From NCBI GenBank assembly GCA_963402885.1, contig OY727099.1:15271001-15335000 (forward strand): a stretch of 64,000 nucleotides of DNA, written 5' to 3'. Below the pieces are notes generated by a model, which saw nothing but the letters and a program-made list of their open reading frames with translations, had not been told where the DNA came from and made no database searches. Below, piece after piece: positions 55,368-64,000 of the stretch. The position numbers and the translations under genes were made by a program. Positions within the stretch are counted from its first letter, which is position 1. Each line of letters opens with the position of its first letter. Origin of the DNA: Antedon bifida. Its lineage: Eukaryota; Echinodermata; Crinoidea; Comatulida; Antedonidae.

Positions 55368-55436
55368 AATGTTATCATTGTCATGGACCAAATTTAAAGT
55401 CACAAAATAATAGAAGTCCGACGAGCCGCGAGGAAC

Positions 55437-55565
55437 TAGGATACAGGTCAACTCGTACCAATTTCCAACTCTACTCACCAACTCGTACTCAAATGTTGGC
55501 TTACTCGTACCCAAAAGTTTGGTACCCATCACGGGCTGGCTCGTACACCCATCATGGGCATGACG
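55437..55565. repeat. GTACCC-family fragment just upstream of TMEM135
   Basis: It starts GGATACAGGTCAACTCGTAC, like the element at 54555, and continues with about seven CTCGTACCC-type units. It lies 70-200 bases upstream of the TMEM135 start codon and so falls within the probable 5' untranslated region or promoter. Confidence 0.65.
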
Positions 55566-55779
55566 TACGTACGCGTTTCTTGTATACGTCAAACGTGTGT
55601 ATATATATGGTTGACAAACCTGGCTTTTACCACTGTAAGCTGACAGCGAATGTGCAAGACACAGATGATGAAGTGAGAAGTTATTGAGATTTCAAACCTG
55701 GTGTTTTGTTAAATGAATAACAGTTCCTGTTAAAAACAACCTAGAATGCTCCACCACTCTCTAACCATCTCAGCTTGAT

Positions 55780-56360
55780 TGTGATTACAAGAAGACAATT
55801 GCTCAGGGCTCATGGAGAAGTGTTCAAGGGAATGTACCAATATGAGCTTGTTGCCATAAAGAAAGTGAAGTTGAGAAAGCGTCAGGGAGAAGCAGATTAG
55901 GGGAGGCTCAAATACACCAATAAATCGCACACAACAATATTGTAAAGTTCATCGGAATTTGCCCGGAGAATCATTTATGTCTATCATTACCGAAGTCATC
56001 TATGGGCAAAACATGAAGGAAACGATCTATACGGAGGATCAAAACTTTATAGACTGGGACAGGAAAGTGGCAGTTGCAACTGGTGTTGTAGAAGGAGTGT
56101 CGTATTTACACAATAGTCCTCAGATAATCCACCAGCAGGATTCTTTTAGATGAAAAGTTTGTGCCAAAACTGTGTAACCTTGGTTGTGCTAGGATGTGTC
56201 AAAGTCCTGCGTCAACTAGTGGGATCCCCCAGTGTTGGGAACTTTCCATTCATCAAAAGCTGTTTGAGCTATCTTCCACATAATTGACCACCAGCTGGAC
56301 ACCGTGTGAAACATCTCGTGTCCCCCTTGCTCCAAAAGTATAGCCCTGGAAAGAGTTTAT
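55780..56360 (+). pseudogene. protein kinase domain pseudogene
   Basis: Pieces of one kinase domain appear in order across several frames: GEVFKGMYQYELVAIKKVKL (glycine loop end and the VAIK lysine near 55858), a stop, then IVKFIGICPENH. The frame 55959-56153 gives QNFIDWDRKVAVATGVVEGV and SYLHNSPQIIH. The next frame gives ILLDEKFVPKLCNLGCARM. The HRD catalytic loop is deleted between IIH and ILLDEK, and DFG reads NLG, so it cannot be an active kinase. No introns are seen, which suits a retrocopy. The closest class is the tyrosine-kinase-like (IRAK/RIPK-type) group, an inference from the motif style. Confidence 0.75.
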
Positions 56361-57195
56361 GGAGACACAGTGTTTTTCTTTTATGTTTGTGTTTCTTTTA
56401 AAGTTAAGTTAACCATTTTAGAAAAAACGTATATTGACTTGCTTGTCTTTTATAATTTTGAAGACATTGAACTAATATTAAAGCAGGGAAGAGTGAACAT
56501 ACAATTTCACTCTTCCCTGATTAAAGTGATTTTAAAATATGTAGTAAAATATAACGAAAATTACAAGAAGAGTGGAAGCTACATACGGTTTAAAATGCAC
56601 TGAATATCTACCATCGTTTGTTGAGGCAAAACTTAGGACTTTGTAAATAATATTAAGAAGCACAGAGTATGCGTCAATTTAGGATTTTTCAAATAAAAAG
56701 AAATCATCATAGGCCTAAACTAATTTTTGATTTACTGAATGTTGCACTTACACATACTGATATCTTCACAACTTTAGAAATCAAAACGAATAGTGATAAC
56801 ATCTTTTACACTTTTTCTATTAATTAAAAGCTCTGTAAGGTCTCCTTTAATCTTTAAAGGCACGACGTATTCTGCCCAACCTTTAACATCACGGCACCAG
56901 TGGTTTAACACCAAACTTATGTATCTTGATAAATGTATGCTTACTACTAAGTAATGGTAGTTATATTGCTACATGCTTTAAGATTATTTTGAAGTTTTTG
57001 TTCAACGTTTCTTTGATTAGAATGAGAGAAAATAATTGTCCTATACAAAAATATCGGTATACAGATATGATTTACAGAAATTCACCGGATTTTATATTGT
57101 TTTGTTATTATTTTCTATTATATTATAAGTCATTCATCATCGTAATAATAATAATTGTTTTTTTAATTTTTATATTTGTGAACCTTATAATTTTG
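56361..57195. other. anonymous sequence between kinase pseudogene and LINE pile-up
   Basis: Low-complexity and hydrophobic open frames (56926-57234) reflect T-rich DNA. A short inverted repeat (CAGGGAAGAGTGAACATAC / TCACTCTTCCCTGATT) lies at 56484-56522. Confidence 0.45.
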
Positions 57196-57530
57196 GACAT
57201 TTGGAATCGAGGCGGCTATTCGGACACATCCTGAGATTGCAAAAGGAAGTCCCAGCCAATAAAGCAATACACTATTATTTTGAAAACTGTAAGCAACAAT
57301 TAAAGTATATTAGAGTAAGACAACGATTCACACTACCGGTAACTCTATCGAACGATCTGATCACCCTTCATAAACAATCAACTGCACTACCCCCTAGGAT
57401 CAACAGCATAAAAGATATAGAAACGATTCGGAGAATAGCAGAAAACAGACAGGACTGGAGGAAAGCAATCCGAGATATAAGCAAAGCAGCCGAGACGGAA
57501 AGTCATCAGACGGACCGGCAATAAACTAAA
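57196..57530 (+). mobile_element. LINE C-terminal fragment (RTE/Nimb-like)
   Basis: The frame 57201-57524 reads RRLFGHILRLQKEVPANKAI, RFTLPVTLSNDL and ENRQDWRKAIRDISKAAETE before the stop. This is the C-terminal region following RT in several non-LTR clades (LFGHxLR...NRxxWR). RT itself is absent. The next LINE begins directly after it. Confidence 0.75.
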
Positions 57531-57599
57531 CTAAAATTATAATTTTGTTGTTGCCACTATGTCACGTGGACTTATGTTGTTGTTTATGGAAATTAAATT

Positions 57600-58501
57600 A
57601 TATACAAAAAAATTGGGACATTCTTGTAAATCCACATTCGATTGATGGGACAACCGATGCTATAAATAAGTATAGCTGTTTAAATTTTTGTATTACATCC
57701 TGTGTTAAGGAGAAAAATATTAAAGTCTATCCAAATTCCAAGCCTAGGTTGGATTAATAAAAATATTAAACGATTACTTAGATTAAAACAAACTGCTGTA
57801 AATAATAATAACGATCAAAAGAAAATAGTTCAATTGCACTTAAATAAGTTGATTAAAGATGGGAAACGAAAGTTTGGCGAGAAGATTAGTAGTTTTAAAA
57901 ATGGAAATCCCAAGCCCAAGAGTGCATGGAATTGTTTAAAAACTATTATTGGTAATGATAAGAGAAAGAAAATGGTTATTCCGTCAGATGTTGAACCTTG
58001 TGATTTTGTAAATAAGCTTAATGATTTTTGTAACAGGTTTGATATTAACGAATTGGAAGATGAACTCATAACATTGAAAGAATCATTAATAACATGTATA
58101 AATGATGACAATGCTTTTGATTATTTAAGAGTAAATGTATTAGATGTTGAAAATATATTTAAATGTACAAAGGCAAGGAAGTCTGCTTGGCCAGATCAAA
58201 TTGTTGGGAAGGTACTAAAATTATTTTGTAAGGATCTTGCGCCGATTTTCACTGACATCTTTAATTGGTCGCTAGAGAGTGACAAGGTCCCCAAGTTATG
58301 GAAATCTGCAAATATTACTCCGCTAAATAAGGTTACTCAACCTAAAGGCATGAATGACTATAGGCCCGTTGCATTAACATCGCTTGTTATGAAGAGTTTC
58401 GAAAGATTGACAAAGTATCAAGCGGACCCATACCAATTTGGTTATTGTTCAAACAGAAGCGTAGACGATGCTACTTTGTGTCTCTTACAACCAATCTATG
58501 A
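57600..58501 (+). mobile_element. CR1/L2-like LINE, RT N-terminal part, interrupted
   Basis: A linker region with KVYPNSKP, then after a frameshift (near 57735) the frame 57702-58541: WINKNIKRLLRLKQ, KGMNDYRPVALTSLVMKSFE (RT motif 2) and DPYQFGYCSNRSVDDATLCL. The match ends at about 58501, inside RT, where another LINE copy is inserted. Its continuation (LFIDYSSAFNTI, catalytic-aspartate motif A) reappears at 59734 on the far side of the insertion. Confidence 0.85.
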
Positions 58502-59728
58502 ATCTTTTAATTCAAGGTACCAATTTATTAATGAATTTTAAAAAACTTGTGATTATTATTAAGTTCGATTTCAATGCCATTCTTAATGATATATGTACAG
58601 ATACTGATATTGATATAAACTGGGTCAAGCCATTTGAAAATACAATTAAACAATCGTATTCTACTTTTTGGAAACAAGAAGTAGTAAGAAAATCATCTTT
58701 GCTTGATTACTCTTTGATAAAAGAGTCACCTGGCCTAGAACCTTACCTACTGGATAAAACAGATTTTTATGGCTCAAGTTTAAAATTTAAACTTCGTTCA
58801 AACACTTTACCACTTGGAAAAATTACAAATAAGTGGAACATTGATAATCTAAATGATAAGTGTAAGGTTTGTGGGTCAGGTGAAGAAGATGTTAAACATT
58901 TCCTGTTTATTTGTAATAAGTTACATTGTATTAGAATTGAAGAATTACAAACACTTCAACGTAAACTTATTGCAATAAATTGTGTAGATACTTGGGTAAA
59001 TTTTATTTCTGGTTTTTCATTTCATTTTTCATTTATTCATTTAGCATCCATTCAACAATACATTTAAAATTTTTAACAAAGAAAAAAAAAACAAACAATT
59101 GGAATATTAAAATTGATTAAAACCAAAGTGAATGGATGCAAGGACGACCCATAAAATCGACATGTCAATTTATTTCCAATGGGGTCCATTGCAAGAGAAA
59201 TCGGAGATGTGAAAGTGAACAAGGATCATAAGAAAAGCATATGGAAATGTGAAAGACTAATAAAAAACACATATAAAATGTTAAAAAGGTAATATAAAAA
59301 ATGTACAATAAAAAGATATATATAGTGTACTGGTGACCTATCTATTAAGGTTCAATATGTCCCGGACACTGTCAAATACAGTGTATTTGACAGTTATTGT
59401 AAAATGTACACAAGCCGTGCTTGGAAATTAAGAAATGCAATTGTATCAGAACTTTGAACTGTTCTATTATATTATTAAAAAAGTGTTTTCTTTTCCATTG
59501 CTGTTGCAAAATTAGTAGTTGTATTAGTGTAGTTTTAGTTTGTAAATAAGTTTTGTAATAGCGTCGAGTCAAATTTTATGTCATTATCTCAAATATGTTT
59601 TATTTTAGTTTCAGTTTTTATTTTCCATTGTTTTTGTATTGAATTTTGTAATTGGTATGGACGCACCATCTACGCATGTGTGCCACTGTTAAAAAAGTGT
59701 TGTTCCAAATAAATATTATTATTATTAT
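58502..59728 (+). mobile_element. 5'-truncated LINE inserted in RT of another LINE, TATGA target duplication
   Basis: The frame to 59067 gives a LINE C-terminus: YGSSLKFKLRSNTLPLGKI, then the zinc-like CKVCGSGEEDVKHFLFIC (C-x2-C-x8-H-x4-C). The 3' untranslated part runs to ATAAATATTATTATTATT at 59710-59728, a microsatellite tail. TATGA occurs at 58497-58501 and again at 59729-59733, a 5-base direct duplication that splits the host element's RT between motifs 2 and A. Size about 1.23 kb. Confidence 0.88.
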
Positions 59729-59862
59729 TATGAGCACTTAGATAAGGCAAAGTGTTATGTAAGATCATTGTTTATTGACTACAGTTCCGCTTTCAATACT
59801 ATTCGGCCAAGCGTACTATTGAGGAAGCTGATGACAATGAATGTAACCTAGGTAAAATGGAT
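59729..59862 (+). mobile_element. continuation of the interrupted CR1/L2-like RT
   Basis: HLDKAKCYVRSLFIDYSSAF then NTIRPSVLLRKLM is RT motif A (F-I-D-Y-S-x-AF) and its downstream helix, in register with 57702-58501 across the insertion. It stops at about VKWI, where a third LINE begins. Confidence 0.85.
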
Positions 59863-61030
59863 CAGGATATGTGTGATTACAACTTTTTTAGAACCAAAAA
59901 GTCGGTTGAACAAATTAGAATCAATTATGAAAATTATGACATATCCATAGACAATAAAGAAAATTACTTATATGACATAGAAATTATATATGAAATTGTA
60001 GCCGAATCTATTTCACTTGCAAAAAATAATAAAGCTCCAGGACCCGACTAATACCAATGAACTAATAAAAAAAACAGGGGAGACGTACTAAACAACTCAT
60101 TGCTAAAACTATTTAAGAGAATAATTATACTTGAAAAAATACCAACTGAATGGAACACTAGCATTATATATGTCCAATTTTTAAAAAAGTAGATCGTAAA
60201 GACTTAAACAATTATAGAGGAATCTCTTTAAACTCATGTGTTTCAAAGGTCTATAATAGAATAGTGGCAACAAATATATCTCACTATCTTGAAAATAACG
60301 ATGTACTTTCGGAGGTCTATGGAGGTTTTAGATCAGGACACAGATGTGAAGACCATATATTCACTCTAAAAAGTGTTGTCGCACGTCGTCGAAAAGAGGG
60401 AAAGACAACACATTAGCCTTCCTGGACTTCCGAAAGGCGTTTGATACCGTGTGGAGAGATGGCCTATTAATTAACAGCAGCCTGAACTTCAGGCATTAGA
60501 GGCCGCGTCTGGAAAATTATTGATGCACTTTACACAAATGTACGAGGTCATGTAAAGTTTGGGGATATATGTACAGATTATTTTAATATCGAACAAGGTG
60601 TAAAGTAAGGGTGTGTAAGCTACTCTCCCCTGTACTTTTTTGCATCTTTATACATGAGTTCACAAAACTTCTGAAATCCCATAATATTGGAGTACGAATT
60701 AATGATATCTGGCTAGGAGGAATTTTTTGGGCTGATGATGTTGTTCTTATTGCAGACAATGAACATGAAATGAAAAAAATGTTGGATATTGCAACCCAAT
60801 TCGCCAAAGTTTGGAAACTAAAATTCAATTATGACAAATCAAATATTATGATAATCGGCAAGCGAACTGATAAAAATATAGATATGGAAGTTAGGAGATT
60901 ATGGTATTTCAGAAGTCGATACTTATAAGTATTTAGGTTTTTATATATCACGTAATCTAAATGTTCATGTTCATTTTGAAAATGTAATTAAAAAGGGAAA
61001 TCGTCTAATTGCTTATATCAAGTCATTATT
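59863..61030 (+). mobile_element. third LINE: RT domain, multiply frameshifted (L1-like style)
   Basis: In order: LAKNNKAPGPD, LLKLFKRIIILEKIPTEWN, NNYRGISLNSCVSKVYNRIV, GGFRSGHRCEDHIFTL, DFRKAFDTVWRDGLL (motif A) and SPVLFCIFIHEFTKLL. FWADDVVLIADNEHEMKKML (catalytic ADD, 60729-60740) and YKYLGFYISRNLNVH follow. At least six stops or shifts are spread over it. The match ends at about 61030, where a different repeat starts. RT motifs are otherwise complete and the order is normal. Confidence 0.85.
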
Positions 61031-61690
61031 TACCTCCGCCAAGGAGGTATATGTAATCGATCGTCTGTCTGTTTGTTTATTTGTTAGCAGGATTACTCAA
61101 AAAGTAATTACAAGATCTTTACCAAAATGAATATACGTATAGATATGTGGTCAAGGACCATTCCATTAAATTTTGGGACCATTTGAGACCATGGTCCCAA
61201 TTCTGGACCACTTTTTTAGTATACTATTCAGACCTGCTAGTGTTAAAAGATAGGACAGAATTTTCCAAAAGCCGGCGAGCAGTCTTAAAGTAACAAATAA
61301 ACTAAAATTGCATTTTCTCGAGAACTACTTTGTACAAGAGGCAAGAGTTATAACTTATGATTTGTAAATTTAAAACATAATTCGATTTAATGTGCACGTT
61401 TTTTGATGCGAGTAGTTTAAAAACCCTATTTCTTTTCAAATTCACTCGTTTGATTTTCGCGTTGCTGTTCTATTGTTAGTCAACTGAAGCTATTGTTAAT
61501 TGAAAGGCTTGTTACATAGCCATTACACCAAACTCGCATACACATGCTTGTAGTGAAATTAGCCTAAATCACAAACAGCATTAAGACACACACAAATATA
61601 TATATATTTCTTTTTTACCGGAGAAATCTTATGTAGGAGAATTTTACAGTAGGCGGAGGTATGCACTCTCGGAGTGTCTTTCTAGTTGAC
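61031..61690 (+). repeat. CCTCCGCC...GGCGGAGG dispersed element
   Basis: It begins TTACCTCCGCCAAGGAGGTA and TGTCTGTTTGTTTATTTGTTAGC, then AGGATTACTCAAAAAGTAAT, and ends GGCGGAGGTATGCACTCTCG, GAGTGTCTTTCTAGTT. The tips CCTCCGCC and GGCGGAGG are inverse. I recognise this opening and closing from a repeat common in many marine animal genomes; its mechanism is not known to me. An unrelated segment (about 61150-61250, GGACCATTTGAGACCATGG) may be a further insertion. Confidence 0.7.
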
Positions 61691-61699
61691 AATTGTAAT

Positions 61700-63060
61700 A
61701 ACTTTAACCGCATATACTACGGTGATATTTTATGGAAGGATAATCGCTTTACCGTCAATTAATTATGCTGGTACATTCATTTAGTGTGACAATACCTTCA
61801 AATATCCCCTTTTCTTCTTCAGTTAGCCTAAACTCGTTACATTTGGTTTATCTAGGTAAGTGTTTATCTGTTTACGGGATATACCCTTATTTGCATATAG
61901 ATGCCTATAAAATTTAACTTCCTCACAAAGAATTTCCTTTGTCTTTGTTAGTACTATACCCTTCTCGTTCTGTAAACATTTGATTTTGAAAAATTTGAAA
62001 ATATTGTCCAGCTTTTTTGTTTTTGTTTTTAAATTTTTGCCGCTATGCTCTCATTGGCATTACAATAATTATTTAATAAAGAATCATTTAGTCTTTTATT
62101 TCTTTTTGTAGTTTTACTTTTTTTATATTTTTTTCTTTATTGATTTTTTGCCATAATAGATTGAAACGTCTTTAATTTTGGCTTTTAATAATTCCCAAAA
62201 TACATATGGGCTTGGGTTATTTTCATTGGCTTGGGTTTTTTCAATTACATTTCTAATATAGTTTTGGTAATCAGTATTTTTCAATAGGTTGGGCCTCTTT
62301 TGGACTCATCAAAACTGATTCTAATTGAAATTGCTTGATGATCTGTCAAGATAGCTGGTCTTATATCAAACGATATTACGTCATCGTGATCAAGAATTTG
62401 TTTAGAAGTCAACCAGTAGTCAAGCCGTCTGTCAGTTTGCTTAGATTTCCTACGCCATGTATATTGTAATTTTTCTGGGTTTTTATTTCTCCAGGCATCT
62501 TTTAAATTAAGTGTTTTAATAAAATGTTTAAGTGTAAAAACAGATCGTATCTTTTCTGTCTTTACTGTTCTTTTGGTCCCATTTTCTGAGTCCAAAATAC
62601 TATTGAAGTCACCACCGATAATAATTATATCGTTGTTTAAGTCAACAATATTCAAAATGGTCTAATTTAACTCTCCATGAAATATGAGCTTCTTAATTTA
62701 TAATTGTTAGTAGCATTATACGTTTACAAAAACATGCATTTTACCATTAATTTTAACATTTAGAATTATATATCTTTCATTTTTATCGATACATTCGTTA
62801 GTTATTTTAAAATTTAATTCATTTAAGAACATTATTGATACCCCTGCACTATTTGAAAAACCAGTCCTATGTATGCAAGTACTGTTCCAAACTAAATTAA
62901 ATTTGTCAAATAAGTCAGGTGTAAGGTGTGTTTCTTGTATAAGTACAATGTCAGCTTTTTGGTTTTGACACCAACTACGTAGGCCTATCTGCCTTTGTTT
63001 ATTTATGTTACGTAAGCCTCTTACGTGTAGAGAGACGCAATTAATGCTTGCTTTATCCAT
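61700..63060 (-). mobile_element. L1/Tx1-like LINE ORF2: endonuclease and linker, minus strand
   Basis: Start ATG at 63058-63060. Frame one: INCVSLHVRGLRNINKQRQI, ADIVLIQETHL, GVSIMFLNELNF. After a frameshift near 62660, the frame 62281-62655 gives IIIGGDFNSILDSENGTKR, TWRRKSKQTDRRLDYWLTS, LTDHQAI. These are endonuclease motifs N, QET, GDFN, RLDY and DH. A decayed linker (SPYVFWELLKAKIKD and KEILCEEVKFYRHLYANKG) extends toward 61840. RT is missing. Intact EN motifs suggest only moderate age. Confidence 0.88.
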
Positions 63061-63830
63061 CTATGTGTTATAGCTGATAAATTAATTAAATTGTATACAC
63101 CAAACAGCTAACCCATTTGTCTATATGTAAAGTATACACACACATACTGTAATACACATGCGGTGGATCGTAAAATACATACAAAATGGTTGTTGGTATC
63201 TGTAATATGTAATATCATAGACACTATTATACACTATTATTATTTCTTTTGTCCGTCATTCTTACTTTTACTTGTTTTGCGTCTTCTTTTCGTTCCCGGC
63301 CGGCATCGAATGTGAGATTTCCGGCTCAGCTTGTTCCCCTTCTTTCTTTCTTATTTTCTTTCTCTTGAAGGCCTACGCTGGAACTAGTGGGATCATTCAT
63401 AAAACTTGTTATCTTTCCTTGTTGCTTTTGTTTCTCCTTTGTTGGCTCGCTTTCCTCATCATCATCTTCGTCAATCTCTTCACTTTCATCTGATACTGAT
63501 TATTCTTTATCTTTATCAGTGTCCAGCGCAATTTTTTCTATGACACGTTTCCACATTTTTGGATGAGCATTTCACCCAAATCATTGTGTAGCAGCTTTTC
63601 TGCACCACATTGGTCCTTTTTATGACTCTCCAAACCACAGGCGTGAAATACTCGCTTATTGGAACATGTTTTCGCAGTATTTTTTAAGGCATTTTGAGCA
63701 CTTTATTATTTCATCTATTTCACCATCGTGAAACATTCTCGTTTTGAAATTTAAAACGCTTACAAACCTTGACAAAGGTTGTTTTAAGGGTTTCAGCGTA
63801 TATTAGGCTACCCGATCTCCATTTAGGCAA
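63061..63830 (-). mobile_element. probable ORF1 C-terminus of the same L1/Tx1-like LINE
   Basis: On the minus strand, in broken frames, IKCSKCLKNTAKTCSNKRVF, then HACGLESHKKDQCGAEK (63590-63700) gives a C-x2-C cluster and a C-x4-H-x4-C-like knuckle. Acidic and Lys-rich sequence follows (DESEEIDEDDDEE near 63450-63490). The order (ORF1 knuckles, then ORF2 endonuclease at 63060) fits one element. It is too decayed for exact limits. Confidence 0.6.
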
Positions 63831-64000
63831 TTGGTAATTGCCCGTCAACTCTCAGTTTCATCCGTTGTATACAGGGGCGGATCCAGTATTTTTTTTAAAG
63901 GGGGGTGGCGAAACTGTAGAGAGGCCACACCAACTCTTGCCCCAGGCTATTTTGAAAATATAACACCTCTAGATGGTCGGAAATGGCACGCCCACGTTAT
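63831..64000. repeat. dispersed repeat at window edge
   Basis: GGGGCGGATCCAGTATTTT, a run of G, then ACACCTCTAGATGGTCGGAA and ATGGCACGCC: same family as 2950-3140 and 17840-18065, cut by the window's end. Confidence 0.6.

Noticed and set aside
55368-55592. N-terminal extension of TMEM135 upstream of Met at 55367
   Set aside because: The open frame continues but runs into GTACGAG-repeat sequence and has no family similarity; known members start a few residues before the CYE-GHTW motif.
56926-57234. 102-codon hydrophobic frame, possible membrane protein
   Set aside because: The hydrophobicity comes from T-rich low-complexity DNA (TTATTATTTTCTATTATATT-like); the frame also overlaps the LINE fragment in another frame.

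Overview
The window looks like an AT-rich chromosome segment from a marine deuterostome invertebrate, most likely an echinoderm. The reasons are long introns, a single conserved animal gene, many short AGGCCTA-rich spacers, and Penelope-like, LINE, Gypsy, SINE and MITE-like repeats typical of such genomes. The species cannot be fixed from the sequence alone. There are no bacterial-style operons, CRISPR arrays or rRNA genes, and no free-standing tRNA gene was recognised.

The one host gene I can support is a complete TMEM135 (PMP52) orthologue on the minus strand. Its start codon is at 55367 and its stop at 10448-10450. I assembled it by hand as 14 coding exons with GT-AG borders and compatible phases throughout: 1341 bases, 446 residues plus stop. 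The exons make up about 3% of the 45 kb gene. Nearly everything else in the window is intronic or flanking mobile DNA.

Layout: 1-10.4 kb is downstream of the gene. It holds a Penelope-like RT fragment (4.5-4.95 kb), paired inverted MITEs, GGGTACGAG-motif arrays and a LINE 3' end. Exons 14 to 12 lie at 10.4-11.2 kb. Intron 11 holds a LINE (ORF1 with two zinc knuckles) fused to a second LINE's endonuclease, a minisatellite and a MITE. Exons 11 to 8 (16.8-29.7 kb) are separated by MITEs and by a Penelope-like element carrying a GIY-YIG domain and a hammerhead-like 3' tail. Intron 7 holds a Gypsy element bounded by LTRs at 31921-32221 and 38757-39056. It encodes a helix-hairpin-helix protein and gag, but protease and RT are missing. 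Exons 7 to 2 (39.9-46.5 kb) are interleaved with a SINE, a double-hammerhead inverted repeat and a large palindromic element. Intron 1 (46.5-55.2 kb) is mostly anonymous.

Upstream of the gene (55.6-64 kb) there is a decayed protein-kinase pseudogene and a pile-up of nested LINEs on both strands. One has a clear 5-bp target-site duplication. The most interesting structures are the hammerhead-ribozyme-like Penelope tails, one of them in a head-to-head double form that recurs inside the Gypsy element between 46-bp direct repeats; the HhH protein of the Gypsy element; and the mosaic divergence between its two LTRs.
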